From positions 66,963,687-67,027,686 of the forward strand of contig NC_088206.1 in assembly GCF_037126465.1 (NCBI RefSeq): DNA of 64,000 bases. The letters run 5' to 3'. Position 1 is the stretch's first letter. Every line of letters starts with the position of its first letter. Below the pieces are notes generated by a model. That model had not been told where the DNA came from. It saw only the letters and a program-made list of their open reading frames with translations, and searched no databases. Both the position numbers and the translations under genes were made by a program. Below, in pieces: positions 12,001-20,955 of this stretch. This stretch comes from Ornithodoros turicata (lineage: Eukaryota; Arthropoda; Arachnida; Ixodida; Argasidae).

Positions 12001-13730
12001 GCGATATAAGGCACTGATGCACCTTTTTGTGTAACCTAAGTAGATTTGGCTGTCACTGATACTTTCACATAGTTATGCTGCTGAAAAGCCGGCACATGTA
12101 GAGCGGTGACATAGACAGCCCTCCTAAGTGACATGTAGCAGATATAGCAAGGACAATGGGGAACTCCAGAGGTGTTGCCTGTCTCTACAATCACTATTAA
12201 TCTCATGCCAATCAGAAGACTGGGAGAAAGGTTAGAGGGGTTAGAGAAAAACACGCAAGTGCCAATGTCAAACGTAGTAGACGTTATAGATGTTACATAG
12301 GCTTCCTTCCCGTCACTGGCACTGGCGGTCTGCACAATTTGCTCGCTACTGTCTACTCTGCAGCTTTGATCCTGCTGTTATCATTAACCTAATACCGTAC
12401 ATCCGCAGTACTGCGCAATAGCACACTTCCTGCTCACCAAGCTGCATGCATTTATCTGTTAAAGATCAGCGTACGCCATGAGAATCTGACAGACACAAGT
12501 AAATGCCACAAATGCTCAAAAGGAGCATCATCCTTAGTTTTTAAGTCGGTACACTCCAAACATTACATGAAAACCATTTTGGTAGGTTGGGATTTTGAAC
12601 AAATTTTGTAACTGACTTTCATGAAAGAGCTTGCTGTGAATCATGGGAGAGGTGATGCATCTATTGCGTGTTAAAAGAATGTGACAAGCTGAAGTTCGGG
12701 GCCCACGTTATCTAAATGGTACATGCACGTGCGCATTGAACATGCAACACGTGCTATTGGTAGCAGCATTGTGCGTCGTACCCTATCACGTTCCAAAAAG
12801 TCCTCCACTTTTGGCAGCACCAGCCAGGGACACCACAGGGCAACAAACAGTGCTATCTTAAACTAGGATAAGATAATTTCTCCATGAGCATTTCCATGCA
12901 TTAGCCCTCTAGACGCTTTTGTCGGTCTCGTACCGCTGACAATAACCAATTATTAGTTTCGGTCGAGGAGAGGATTCAAACACCGTTAACTGTAGTCTTG
13001 GGACAGTAAACCACAGGGAAGACAGGATTCAAGAGAAGAACACCACAGGGCACTTTCAATGGAGCTCTACCGAAGAATGGGATCAACTAAGTGTGCTGAA
13101 ACACAGAGCAGGAACTTTGAAACCTAACCAGGCAGGAGTAACATTAGGTCAGGCAGGGCAATACGTCGCACATTAGACAAAAAGATAAAAGAGCATAAAA
13201 TTGTACGCTGTCAAGTTACGCTGATGCGGTAACTTTTTTTTTTTAGTTCTGCAAATTTTTGCCACTTCCACGATCACCCTCAGAGCTCGGCGACAACTTA
13301 TCTAGTCGTTCAGCTTTGACACACATCCGCAGTGTAGCTGCTGGTCCTAAAACTTGATTTGAAAGATAGGCAACACTCCTAAAAGTAGTACATGCGTTGT
13401 CTCGCATTATTTTTTGGTGCTGCGTAGGAATAAGTCCTAAAGGTACGCCTTTCAAGGTACCATTCTTAACAATGGCATTTTAACGCACCCCATTGATTTG
13501 TGACCATTGTCGTACACTCACCTAGGGGGCGTCCACGTGGACGCACGAGTTGCCCTTGTGGTGGCGGGAGGCGCAGAGTCTGGTGTAGCTGCCGCCGCTC
13601 CCTTGGTTCGCTCCGTTCCTCCACCAGGGCCCCCTTTCTTCTCGGTAGCTGGCGTATGATTGGCTTTCACTGGTGACGGGGTGTGCTCTTCGTCGCTGCA
13701 CCCGTTGGTTTGGGCCTCGACTGCAGCCAT
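1..13730 (-). CDS. Ankyrin-repeat/AT-hook nuclear protein, 5' eleven exons (partial at 3' end)
   Basis: I built eleven coding exons with matching phases: 13522-13730, 10182-10459, 8861-8983, 8609-8773, 7081-7161, 6846-6981, 6105-6216, 2597-2857, 1228-1365, 419-538 and 1-166, giving about 596 residues before the window ends. The first in-frame ATG is at 13730. The N-terminus is Ser/Pro/Thr-rich and basic (RKRG, SKRLRL). A globular region follows over exons 2-4, with motifs FQKGEFLAVRNENG, RRFKIQWMNN and FYDNTDFECVLTNLRM. Next come an acidic stretch (EEEEAAEAAA), an AT-hook (KPRGRPKGSRK), and ankyrin-type repeats with signatures LTALDYAV, YGYTTLHKD and GVTPIHCSSINP. The architecture suggests a chromatin or nuclear role. 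I do not recognise the named family. Introns carry SINE and hAT-type insertions. Confidence 0.75.
226..390. repeat. AT-rich tandem repeat
   Basis: Units built from AATTAAATATTAGATATTAA are repeated about five times with small changes. The block lies in an intron between two ankyrin exons. Confidence 0.7.
609..938. mobile_element. hAT-like MITE family A, copy 1
   Basis: The ends are TAGAGCCTGAAGTTTT and AAAACTTCTGGCTCTA. The flanks GTTATAGG and TTTATAGG match at seven of eight bases. The body is rich in ATTCGGG and AAACCC units shared by all five family copies. Confidence 0.8.
1585..1830 (+). mobile_element. tRNA-derived SINE, second family, copy 1
   Basis: A tRNA-like core (1729-1802) has D-arm CAATTGGTAGAGC and T-arm GTGGGTTCGAGTCC, inside longer sequence shared with the minus-strand copy at 11665-11915. 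Both the leader (GCAAAAATGTAAGAGTGAAA) and the trailer (CCTTTTCAGTGACTTCCATC) are shared. Shared flanks show a dispersed element rather than a tRNA gene. The anticodon loop has only six bases. Confidence 0.65.
3005..3700. mobile_element. GGGTGTCCC-type repeat interrupted by a hAT-like MITE
   Basis: It starts CAGGGTGTCCCAACAAATG. After the MITE at 3216-3571 the repeat resumes with TTAATTAATTAGGTACA and GCAACTAGGAAACATGGC, paralleling the copy at 62622-63000. The family is common in arthropod genomes, but I cannot assign its superfamily. Confidence 0.5.
3216..3571. mobile_element. hAT-like MITE family A, copy 2, perfect target duplication
   Basis: The element begins TAGACCCTGAAGTTTT and ends AAAACTTCAGGGTCTA, flanked on both sides by GTTATAGA. 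It is inverted relative to copies 1 and 4, judging from the order of body blocks, and sits inside an older repeat starting near 3005. Confidence 0.85.
3711..4022. mobile_element. hAT-like relic with GGGCTCGGG-rich body
   Basis: The left end TAGAGCACTGCACAGGC pairs with the right end GGTGCAGTGCTCCA. The body contains repeated GGGCTCGGGCC-type words. No clear target duplication remains, so the boundaries are tentative. Confidence 0.45.
4503..5279. mobile_element. pogo/Tigger-like non-autonomous element, 777 bp, TA duplication
   Basis: The termini are CAGTAGAATCTCGATGATA and its inverse TATCATCGAGATTCTACTG, bounded by TA dinucleotides at 4501-4502 and 5280-5281. GATGATACGAA units recur near the left end. 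Its open frame of 114 codons (4548-4892) shows no transposase motif. It lies in an intron of the ankyrin gene. Confidence 0.75.
5368..5701. mobile_element. hAT-like MITE family A, copy 3
   Basis: The ends are TAGAGCCCGAAGTTTT and AAAACTTCAGGCTCTA, with flanks GATATCAC and CATATCAC (seven of eight identical). The body is in the same orientation as copy 2. Confidence 0.8.
6339..6683. mobile_element. hAT-like MITE family A, copy 4, perfect target duplication
   Basis: The ends are TAGAGCCCGAAGTTTT and AAAACTTCAGGCTCTA. Both flanks read GTAATCAA, an exact 8-bp duplication, which supports the hAT assignment for the family. Confidence 0.88.
8268..8440. repeat. Degenerate minisatellite
   Basis: CATTGTCAAC is repeated many times with AGCAGCA-type spacers and a flanking TGATTGAGAT duplication. 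It is non-coding, in an intron of the ankyrin gene. Confidence 0.6.
9789..10001. mobile_element. Tc1/mariner-like fold-back MITE, copy 1, TA duplication
   Basis: The two halves form a long inverted repeat: the left starts CAGTGCAGGACTAAAGTTTA and continues through GGAACACGCTCCGGCG, and the right end is the inverse. TA flanks both ends. It lies in an intron of the ankyrin gene. A second copy is at 59490-59705. Confidence 0.75.
11665..11915 (-). mobile_element. tRNA-derived SINE, second family, copy 2
   Basis: Reverse-complement copy of the element at 1585-1830, with tRNA-like head CTCAATTGGTAGAGCCCTGG and the same leader and trailer. The apparent anticodon loop CCGGCAA lacks the U33 of a functional tRNA. 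It lies in the first intron of the ankyrin gene. Confidence 0.65.
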
Positions 13731-13775
13731 TTTTCCTGCGTATTCATCGTTCACGTTGCAGATGTCACCTGTCAC

Positions 13776-15823
13776 CCTTCATGCAACGCATGTTCTTTTT
13801 CGATATATATATATGTCATTATCGTAGATAGATTTGGACAGAACTTAAGTTTGAAGACAAACTTCCTGGTGTTTAGCACTTCCTCAGCTATGCTTTTGGG
13901 GCAGCTGCTATTCTCAGCACAGTCCTGCACCTAAAAAGTTTATTTCTTTTTTCTTTCTTTTTTTTTATGCTTCAGGTGCGCTTCAATGCCTTGCATATTG
14001 CCCAACAGTAACACAAACATGAACAAATATACAAATGAACGTGATTGTGAATTGCCCCATTATTCAGTACGCATTGTAACAGAATCGTTATACTGCAAAA
14101 AATAATAATAAGTAGAATCGAGCAGTAGTAGAAAATAGTAGAAGTATGAAAATTAAAGGGAAAAAATGTCCGTCTCGTCAGACATGACATGTCGTGGCAT
14201 TTATTTCGCCATAACTGACGACAGCCTTCACACTTCCGCGTACGTCCTCAAAGCTATCGGTACGAAGGTGAAAGCAGACGACGGACACGTTTTCAGTGGA
14301 TTTTACCAAGGACGGTCCCGAGAGCGTTGAACTTCCAAAGAAGTTATTTCCAAACGGTCATCACGTAACTTTTCTCCTCTGTTGCGTTTCTTCAACCATA
14401 ACGTGTAACTTCGTCTTTAGACAACACTGTTCGCAACAGCCGAACATCGTCTGCTGAAGTATGTTACGAACGCTGCTCGTGCCCAGCGGCGCGTGCTCTA
14501 CCGACAAAAACGACGATGAGTGAAGCATGCGGGAATGCTTCAAGGACGACGATTTTTTTTTTTTTACTGCAAAGCGTCCTTTTAAGACACCAAGCTCTGC
14601 GTTACATCAAAATTCATCAGCGCGAAATAACTAGCAGAGGAGCTCGCTGCGAAATGAAAACGCAGAGGACTCCCGTCAATCAGCCCGATGAAATGCAGCT
14701 CGCTTCAAATCGATAGCACAACCGGCGCTTTTACGGACTCTTGTCAACAACTCGAATCGCGTTCACAGCACGGCCCATCACGGTTCAAACTACGGCGCGT
14801 TCGAAGCTGTAACGCGAGCCAAAGATAAAATCCGAAGGATGCGACACACAACACCCGCTGCTCAGCAACAAAAAGCACTCCCGGGAGCGGCAGATTTCAC
14901 GTAGTACGCGGCGGCAGAAAACCCCCCCACCGCGCGCGCGCGTCGGCAGCATGCAGCTGTTTTGCACGCCAACAATGAACGAACATTGCATTATCAAACG
15001 TTACAACGAGATCTCACCTTGCACGTGAAGGAATCGCGATGATGAGCAAGAGTGTTCTACGACGAGTAGACCGCTGTCCGTTCCTCAGAGCGGCCTAACT
15101 CGTCGGCCATCTTAGATGGAATTTTTGCGGGCGGCTTGCGTTTGGTGCCGAAAGGCACAGTCACTGCGATGCACCTGTGTACGACGAAATCGCGACGTCA
15201 CTCGTTGTGTATTCCAAACGGCAAAGATACGTTCACAGATGCAGGATTTGACGGACGCTAAACTGTAAACTTGACACTTCCAGCGGTCCCCGGCTGGACG
15301 CTAGACAGCAAACAAACCAAGATGGCTTCCATTCATTGATTGGTTAAAATGAAGCCGCCGTCTTGTGTTGGTGGCGACATCTATCCTAGCGGTTTGTCGA
15401 CGAGCGCGCGAATGCTGACTGCTGCATTTATTTTCCTTTTTATTATTATCATTATTATTTTGTTATTCGAGGTTTACTGTTCCGTAAGGAGGAAACACGG
15501 GAACGTGGGAATGGAATACCGTTGCTGTTTTCTGAGTTCATGTGTTCTCCGTGAACAAAAATGACTTCGACATTTGCTTTTTGCAACTCTTTGACCCAGA
15601 TGGTGGGAAATATTAACCCTATGAGCACGGCATTATTACACCGCCGTTCCAGATTGTACCGCAACACACCAAAGTGCATTGTCCACACAAAAAGCACGCG
15701 CTGCTCGCTTTACTTTACGTACAAAGTCGCAGAAGTGATTGGGTAATAGGTAATAGTGCTCAAGTTACCATGACAACGAACTTATACAAACTCCGAAAAC
15801 AAACTTCTACTGTGTCGAAAAGG
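13776..15823. promoter_or_regulatory. Divergent intergenic region between the ankyrin gene and CDK20
   Basis: This holds no supported coding sequence. A strong donor on the minus strand at about 15017 (CAAG before GTGAGA) suggests a 5'-UTR exon of the ankyrin gene. YY1-like AAGATGG cores occur near 15110 (minus) and 15320 (plus), and a reversed CCAAT box (GATTGG) lies near 15338. Two start regions a few hundred bases apart are therefore likely. Expression direction is inferred. Confidence 0.4.
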
Positions 15824-17426
15824 ATGGACGATTATCAGATTATGGGATGGATCGGGGAGGGAGCTCATGGTATCGTCCTCAAGGCGAAATGTAATCACAC
15901 CAATCGCACTTTAGCCTTGAAAAAGATACCGGTCACTGCTGACAGTTTCTCTAGGTCGCTGCTCAGGTAATAGGATAATAGCTATCATTTTTAAGCGGGT
16001 TTCTGCTAGCGTATCACTATTGCACGTTTTAAAATCGACTTTTATCACCACTGCAGAGAAGTAATGGCGTTACAGCATCTGAGACACAAGAATGTAAGGC
16101 TCGCCAGCTTTTATTAAAGCAAAAAAAAAAAAAAAAATTCTGCCAACCAAACGATTTCTGCGAACAAAAACTTGTGAAACCCAGGTTGCCAGACTTGAGC
16201 GTGTTATCGCCGGAAGCGGTGCCCTGCTGCTAGCCATGGAGTTTGTCAGTGGACATTTGGGCCAACTAATTTATGGAATGCCACCTCTGGCCCAAGCCCA
16301 GATCAAAGGCCACTTGGTCATGCTTCTTCAAGGCATGGAACACTGCCATACACAGGGCATTCTCCACAGGGTAAGCCTCGTGTGATGCCTTGTGGAATGT
16401 CTGCCAGCAAATTGTCACTGGAACGCAGGACTTGAAGCCGAGCAACCTTCTTGTCGACAGCCGGGGATGCCTGAAGATTGCAGACTTTGGCTTGGCTTGT
16501 CTCATTCCTCAGGGAGGAGTTCGCAGCCATCGTGTCGCTACGAGGTACGCCTTTGTTCTTGGAAAGACTGCTCATGGGAGAATGTTTTCTGTAGCATCTG
16601 TAGCAGTGTTTGTAACACTATGTGATATATCTACATCGGATGCATTTGGTTCTCTAGGTGGTACCGAGCACCAGAGTTGCTCTATGGAGCCCAGCAGTAC
16701 GGTATTGGAGTTGACCTCTGGTAAGAAGAAGTTCAAGTTTTAACCATTGTTAGTTTACTGAAGTGTAAATGTGTTCTTTCAGGTCCATAGGGTGCATCTA
16801 TGCAGAGATGTTGGGGCGCAGACCATTATTCAAGGTTGTGTAATTACGAACATGAGCCTTGTGTCCAAAACATGCTGACTGTAATAACGAGTGGTTCTTA
16901 AAACAACTTGTCTCGCAGGGTGAAAGTGACATCGAACAACTATGCCTCGTGGTCAAAGCTATGGGTACTCCTACCGTAGACATGTGGCCCGTAAAGTACC
17001 ATTCCAAGTACCCTAGTGTACAAGAGGTACCGAGCAATGCTTGTCGACACACTCTGAATTTCTTACAGGGTTTCAAGGACCTGCCAGACTTCAAGAAAAT
17101 TCGATTCGCACCGCAACAAGCGCAACCTCTGAGCGAATTTCTTCCGGACTGCCAAGGACAACATACCTTAAGCCTCCTTAGCCGATTCCTAGTCTACAAC
17201 CCAGATCAACGCATCACCTGCGCAGAGGTTTATGACCTTTCATCAACGCTGTCGAATTAACGTTTATATTTTTTTGCATGACACAGCCTGAAATACAATC
17301 AAAATAAGAATATAAGATTTATCTTATTATGTGTATCTCCCACAGGCCCTGAAACACCCCTACCTGTTCAGCGAACCCATGCCAACAGGTCCATCTCTGT
17401 ACAGCACATCATCCGAGACAATATGA
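15824..17426 (+). CDS. CDK20: Cyclin-dependent kinase 20 (cell cycle-related kinase)
   Basis: Nine exons join in frame to 302 residues: 15824-15966, 16057-16093, 16185-16370, 16429-16544, 16658-16720, 16783-16834, 16919-16990, 17069-17227 and 17346-17426. The start [16 protein letters not shown] matches the family N-terminus, so I prefer it to the in-frame ATG at 15770. Visible kinase elements are the glycine loop GEGAHGIV, the lysine motif LALKK, the catalytic loop ILHRDLKPSN, DFG in IADFGLA, and the activation-loop end VATRWYRAPE. CDK20 is a CMGC Ser/Thr kinase linked to ciliogenesis, Hedgehog signalling and cell-cycle entry. The protein is about 40 residues shorter at the C-terminus than the human one (346). 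An AATAAA signal lies at about 17480. It diverges from the ankyrin gene and converges on the ORF at 17763-18302. Confidence 0.95.
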
Positions 17427-17762
17427 TGCATTTTTGAGCATGCGAACAATATGTGTGCAGACGGCAGTCAGTTCTTCATAATAAATTGAATTCAAAATGT
17501 ATTTTAAAAATTGCTATTAATTGTGATCTACAGACACTTTCCTCAATGTTGTATCTACTTCAAAATCGTGTAAAGTGACCTTCATATATTAAATTGTAAG
17601 TTATGTTTGTTTATAAGCAAAAAAAGTTATGTTATGTACTTTATATGAACATATGTGGTATGGAATTGATAACAGAAATGCATACATGCATTACATTCTG
17701 GATAAGGGTCATCACCATTGATTATGTCATGACGGGTATTCAATCAAACCATCAAGACGTAG

Positions 17763-18302
17763 TCATCGTTTGCTGCACGACCACTTGAGAGTTCCACCAT
17801 GTCGAGGTTGACATATCGGTTGATCACAGGCCGCAAAACTTACTCTCCGTACCTCATTACGTTGTGTAATCGGAGGTTTTAAAAGTACCGCTGACGGAAT
17901 ATACCTTCCCGTTGGACGTGGTTTAACAACCGTAGTCGGCTTCGACGCCGCCATAGTTTCAACAGTAGGCTTGCGTTCGACAACTGGGTTCGCAACGCTC
18001 TGTTTTGCTGCAGAAGATGTAGTCTGTCTGCTATAGTTCACGTGAGGACGGCTTCTCATTTCTGCTACAGCTTGCCGCACCCTCTGACGTACTTGTAATC
18101 CTTGGAGGTTGTTGGGATCGCGGCTGATTGAGTCGAGCATGCTGTGAAGCTGCAACCCGCGTCTGTTATGGGCGTCGAGTTCCAAAGAAGCGTGTAACTT
18201 TGCTCGATGGCGAGATATGTCTTGAAGCAGACGGCGGACTTCGTTGACGTAGCTGGACTGGAACTGTTCTCTGCTGCTGCGCAAAGTTTCCGTCCTTCTC
18301 AT
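17763..18302 (-). CDS. Hypothetical coiled-coil protein, 179 aa
   Basis: One uninterrupted frame starts at ATG 18302 (MRRTETLRSSREQFQSSY) and ends at TGA 17763. The first half is rich in Arg, Gln, Leu and Glu with heptad-like spacing (VNEVRRLLQDISRHRAKLH), suggesting a coiled coil. The second half is Pro/Lys/Thr/Val-rich and probably disordered. I do not recognise a family. A perfect donor-like AGA/GTAAGT sits near residue 160, so the last twenty or so codons could be intronic if a 3' exon lies toward CDK20; I could not find a convincing one. The gene runs head-on into CDK20, with 336 bases between the two stop codons. An in-frame ATG 63 bases upstream (18365) is also possible. Confidence 0.55.
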   Translation of the reverse strand: MRRTETLRSSREQFQSSYVNEVRRLLQDISRHRAKLHASLELDAHNRRGLQLHSMLDSISRDPNNLQGLQVRQRVRQAVAEMRSRPHVNYSRQTTSSAAKQSVANPVVERKPTVETMAASKPTTVVKPRPTGRYIPSAVLLKPPITQRNEVRRVSFAACDQPICQPRHGGTLKWSCSKR

Positions 18303-18689
18303 GGCTGCAGTCGTTAGTGGGACATCATTAGGTGATTGTAGAAAATGCGTCGAAATTACGCACAAACAATAAGCAACCTTTCAAACGGACGCCATAGTTA
18401 GAATGGGCTTGGATTGGCTTGGATAAAGAAGCTAAATATTGGATTGCACAACGTGGCCGACAGCAGATGAAATCTGTCTAGGCGCGCGAAAACTAAAACG
18501 TCGTGGTTTACATTACCGCACAGTACCTCCCCTCCAGTGCTTCCCAGGTACAGCGGGCGGTCGTAAAGGGGCTCAGGAACTGGAGAAAAAGAGAAAAGGG
18601 GACTGCGACAGCTCCCGCTGATGTTGCTTCCCGAATTTTGGGCAGTGTTGGCAAGGAAGTATATACTTCTTCCCTTCGCCACGGCATAC

Positions 18690-18955
18690 TTGTGCGAACT
18701 TGGCTTACTCCACCCCGAGACTGGGAGGTGACAAGGGTTCGAATCCCCGCACCAGCTGTCTGAGGTTTTCCATGGGTTTTCAGCAGGACTTTCCAGACGA
18801 CCGTCGGCACAGTTCCTCCTGAAGTCGGCCCAGGACGCACACTAAAACCCCCTGTCCTCCACTCCTTCCTGCTGTCCCCTCTCCATCTGTTCACATCTGT
18901 ACGTCGCTCATAGCCACAGTTGCTTCGCGGCGCTAACACGTAACTTAAAAAGAAA
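18690..18955 (+). mobile_element. tRNA-derived SINE, Ruka-like, copy A
   Basis: A pol III B-box-like GGGTTCGAATCCC is followed by the diagnostic body CTGTCTGAGGTTTTCC and the segment CTGAAGTCGGCCCAGGACGC, ending in an A-rich tail (AACTTAAAAAG). Related sequence recurs at 19811-20128 and, inverted, at 41366-41545. The tRNA-like head and A-rich tail fit the Ruka SINEs reported from ixodid ticks; that name is from memory and was not checked against a library. Confidence 0.7.
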
Positions 18956-19810
18956 GGATTGGCTTACTCCGATGGCGTCGTTGAAAACAAAGTACAAGTC
19001 GTAGCTCAAACCGGAGCTACTAGCCGGAACTGAGACATGCTGTGCCCCTGGTGTCGTTTTGACAAACTGCAAACAAGCTCACTTTGAATCATTACAAACA
19101 GTCATACTTGCTGGCATGTGGCATGACAGACGGTGCAGAAAACAATGCTCTCAGCCTTCTTCTTCTTCTTTTTTTTTTTTTTTTATTTCCTAAAGCGCAC
19201 GTGTCGCAGCCTCCTATCCAGGCTTATGAGGATACACTGGCGACTTCAAACTCCTTTCATTTCACACTACGCTGTCATGCTACAAAATGCATGAAAAACG
19301 ATCCTGGAACAAATAACCGAGTATTTCGCCCGCGTTCTTTGACAAAGTGGAAAGTTCAACGGCCTCGTAAACTACCAGAACGGCGACGAAGCAAGCGACA
19401 TGAAACGTGCGTCCTTCATTTTTTTTTTTTTTTTTCATTGAATCCCAATAGATGTCGTAAACTACGTTGTACAAATATCATTTACGGGCCCTCGTGGCCG
19501 ATGCACGTCACCGTAATGGAATGAATGGTGCTTCGACATCTGTTTCTACAACTACACCGATCACATGGGGTCGACCCCCGACAGGTAGTTTTCTTGGACT
19601 ACCCAATCCTAGAGCAAGAGCACACCCCTTCCCTCTCCTGTGCCACCATCATCTCTCCTCTCCCTCTTTCACCCCCTCTTCCCCTTCCCCAGGATGCACC
19701 GAGACGCCTCTACAGAGCAGGCTGACCGCACTTCCGCCTACATCACCCCCCTCCCCCCCCCCCCCCCACACACACCGACCAGGCAGCGGTAGAGATCCGC
19801 TCCTTTCCAC

Positions 19811-20128
19811 ACCAATGTCGGCACAGTTCCCCCTGAAGTCGGCCCAGGACGCATGCTAACCCCCTGTACCCAAGGGCGGATTTAAGGGGGACTGGGGGCG
19901 ACCGCCTCCCATACGGCTGTGTTCCCTATGTAAAAACCCTATCTCCTGCACCTGGATGATGCTGTGCCGCAAAGCACGAAATTTCCTTTAGACACCCCCC
20001 CCCCCCTGACAGGCCCTTAAATCCGCCCCTGCCTGTACCCGAACCCCTTCCTCTCTCCATCTGTCCATATCTGTACGCCGCACATAGCCACAGTTGCTTC
20101 GCAGCGCTAACACGGAATTTAAAAAAAA
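19811..20128 (+). mobile_element. Ruka-like SINE, 3' part, copy B, split by a nested element
   Basis: It shares AATGTCGGCACAGTTCC, CTGAAGTCGGCCCAGGACGC and the tail block CACAGTTGCTTCGCAGCGC with copy A at 18690-18955. The copy is interrupted at 19871-20031 by an inverted-repeat element. The tail is an A-run near 20120. Confidence 0.65.
19871..20031. mobile_element. hAT-like MITE nested in a SINE, with perfect 8-bp target duplication
   Basis: The 161-bp element starts CAAGGGCGGATTTAAG and ends CTTAAATCCGCCCCTG, an inverted repeat of about 15 bp. It is flanked on both sides by CCTGTACC (19863-19870 and 20032-20039). An 8-bp duplication and YARNG-type ends are hAT features. A relative lies at 34282-34425. 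Confidence 0.8.
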
Positions 20129-20955
20129 AATCTGCTCCTGTCCCGATTTGGCTGGAAGACTTTTGATTCATAATTTCGACACTGGTCGTGAGGTTTTCCT
20201 TTTTTTTTCTCTCTCTCTCCCTCAATGTCGCACTCTGCAAGTGTGATTTACGAGTCACCGCTATGGGCAATTCGCACAAGACGTCGTCCCCACTGATGGC
20301 AATAAATTTGCTTATCCTTGGAATAAGGCGTGGTAGAACTGCAGAAATGAAACAGAGCCAGTGTCGCGGTTACAAATATTCAACTGCCATAATCTCCCCC
20401 GTTGGGCAATAAAACTTTGTGCCGCCTCAAGAAATCGTTTTATTGCGGATGGCGCCTGCGGTACTGCACTTTGGACTTCAATATTCACAAAAAAATAATA
20501 ATAAAATAAAAATAATAAAATAGAAAAGGAAGGAGAAGAAGAAGAGCATCTAGACTGATAGATTTCAATCGTTTAATACAAATACAAAAGGACGCCACAA
20601 AACGGGGCCTAACAAAAACGGCGTCTGCTCCAAAAATCGCACAAAAACACGTGACACCGTCCAAGCCAATAGGGCTTCGTAACATGATGTCACAAAGTAA
20701 TTGGGCCCATAGCGTTCTTCTTCATAGACATTGAGCTCTATGCCTGTAGGAGAATGAGATCACTTCATGCTACATGGCCCTCCGGCAACCATGGGTAAGC
20801 AGACGATAAACCGAAGTACCGTCCGTAGCCAAGATAATCCATGTCCACACTTGTTCGTCTGCTAAGCGTCCGCATATGAATATGTATATGTATTCAAGGT
20901 GGCAGTGGATTTGATAAACACGATCTATGTACACAAGGTGGGGGAGATGAGCAAA

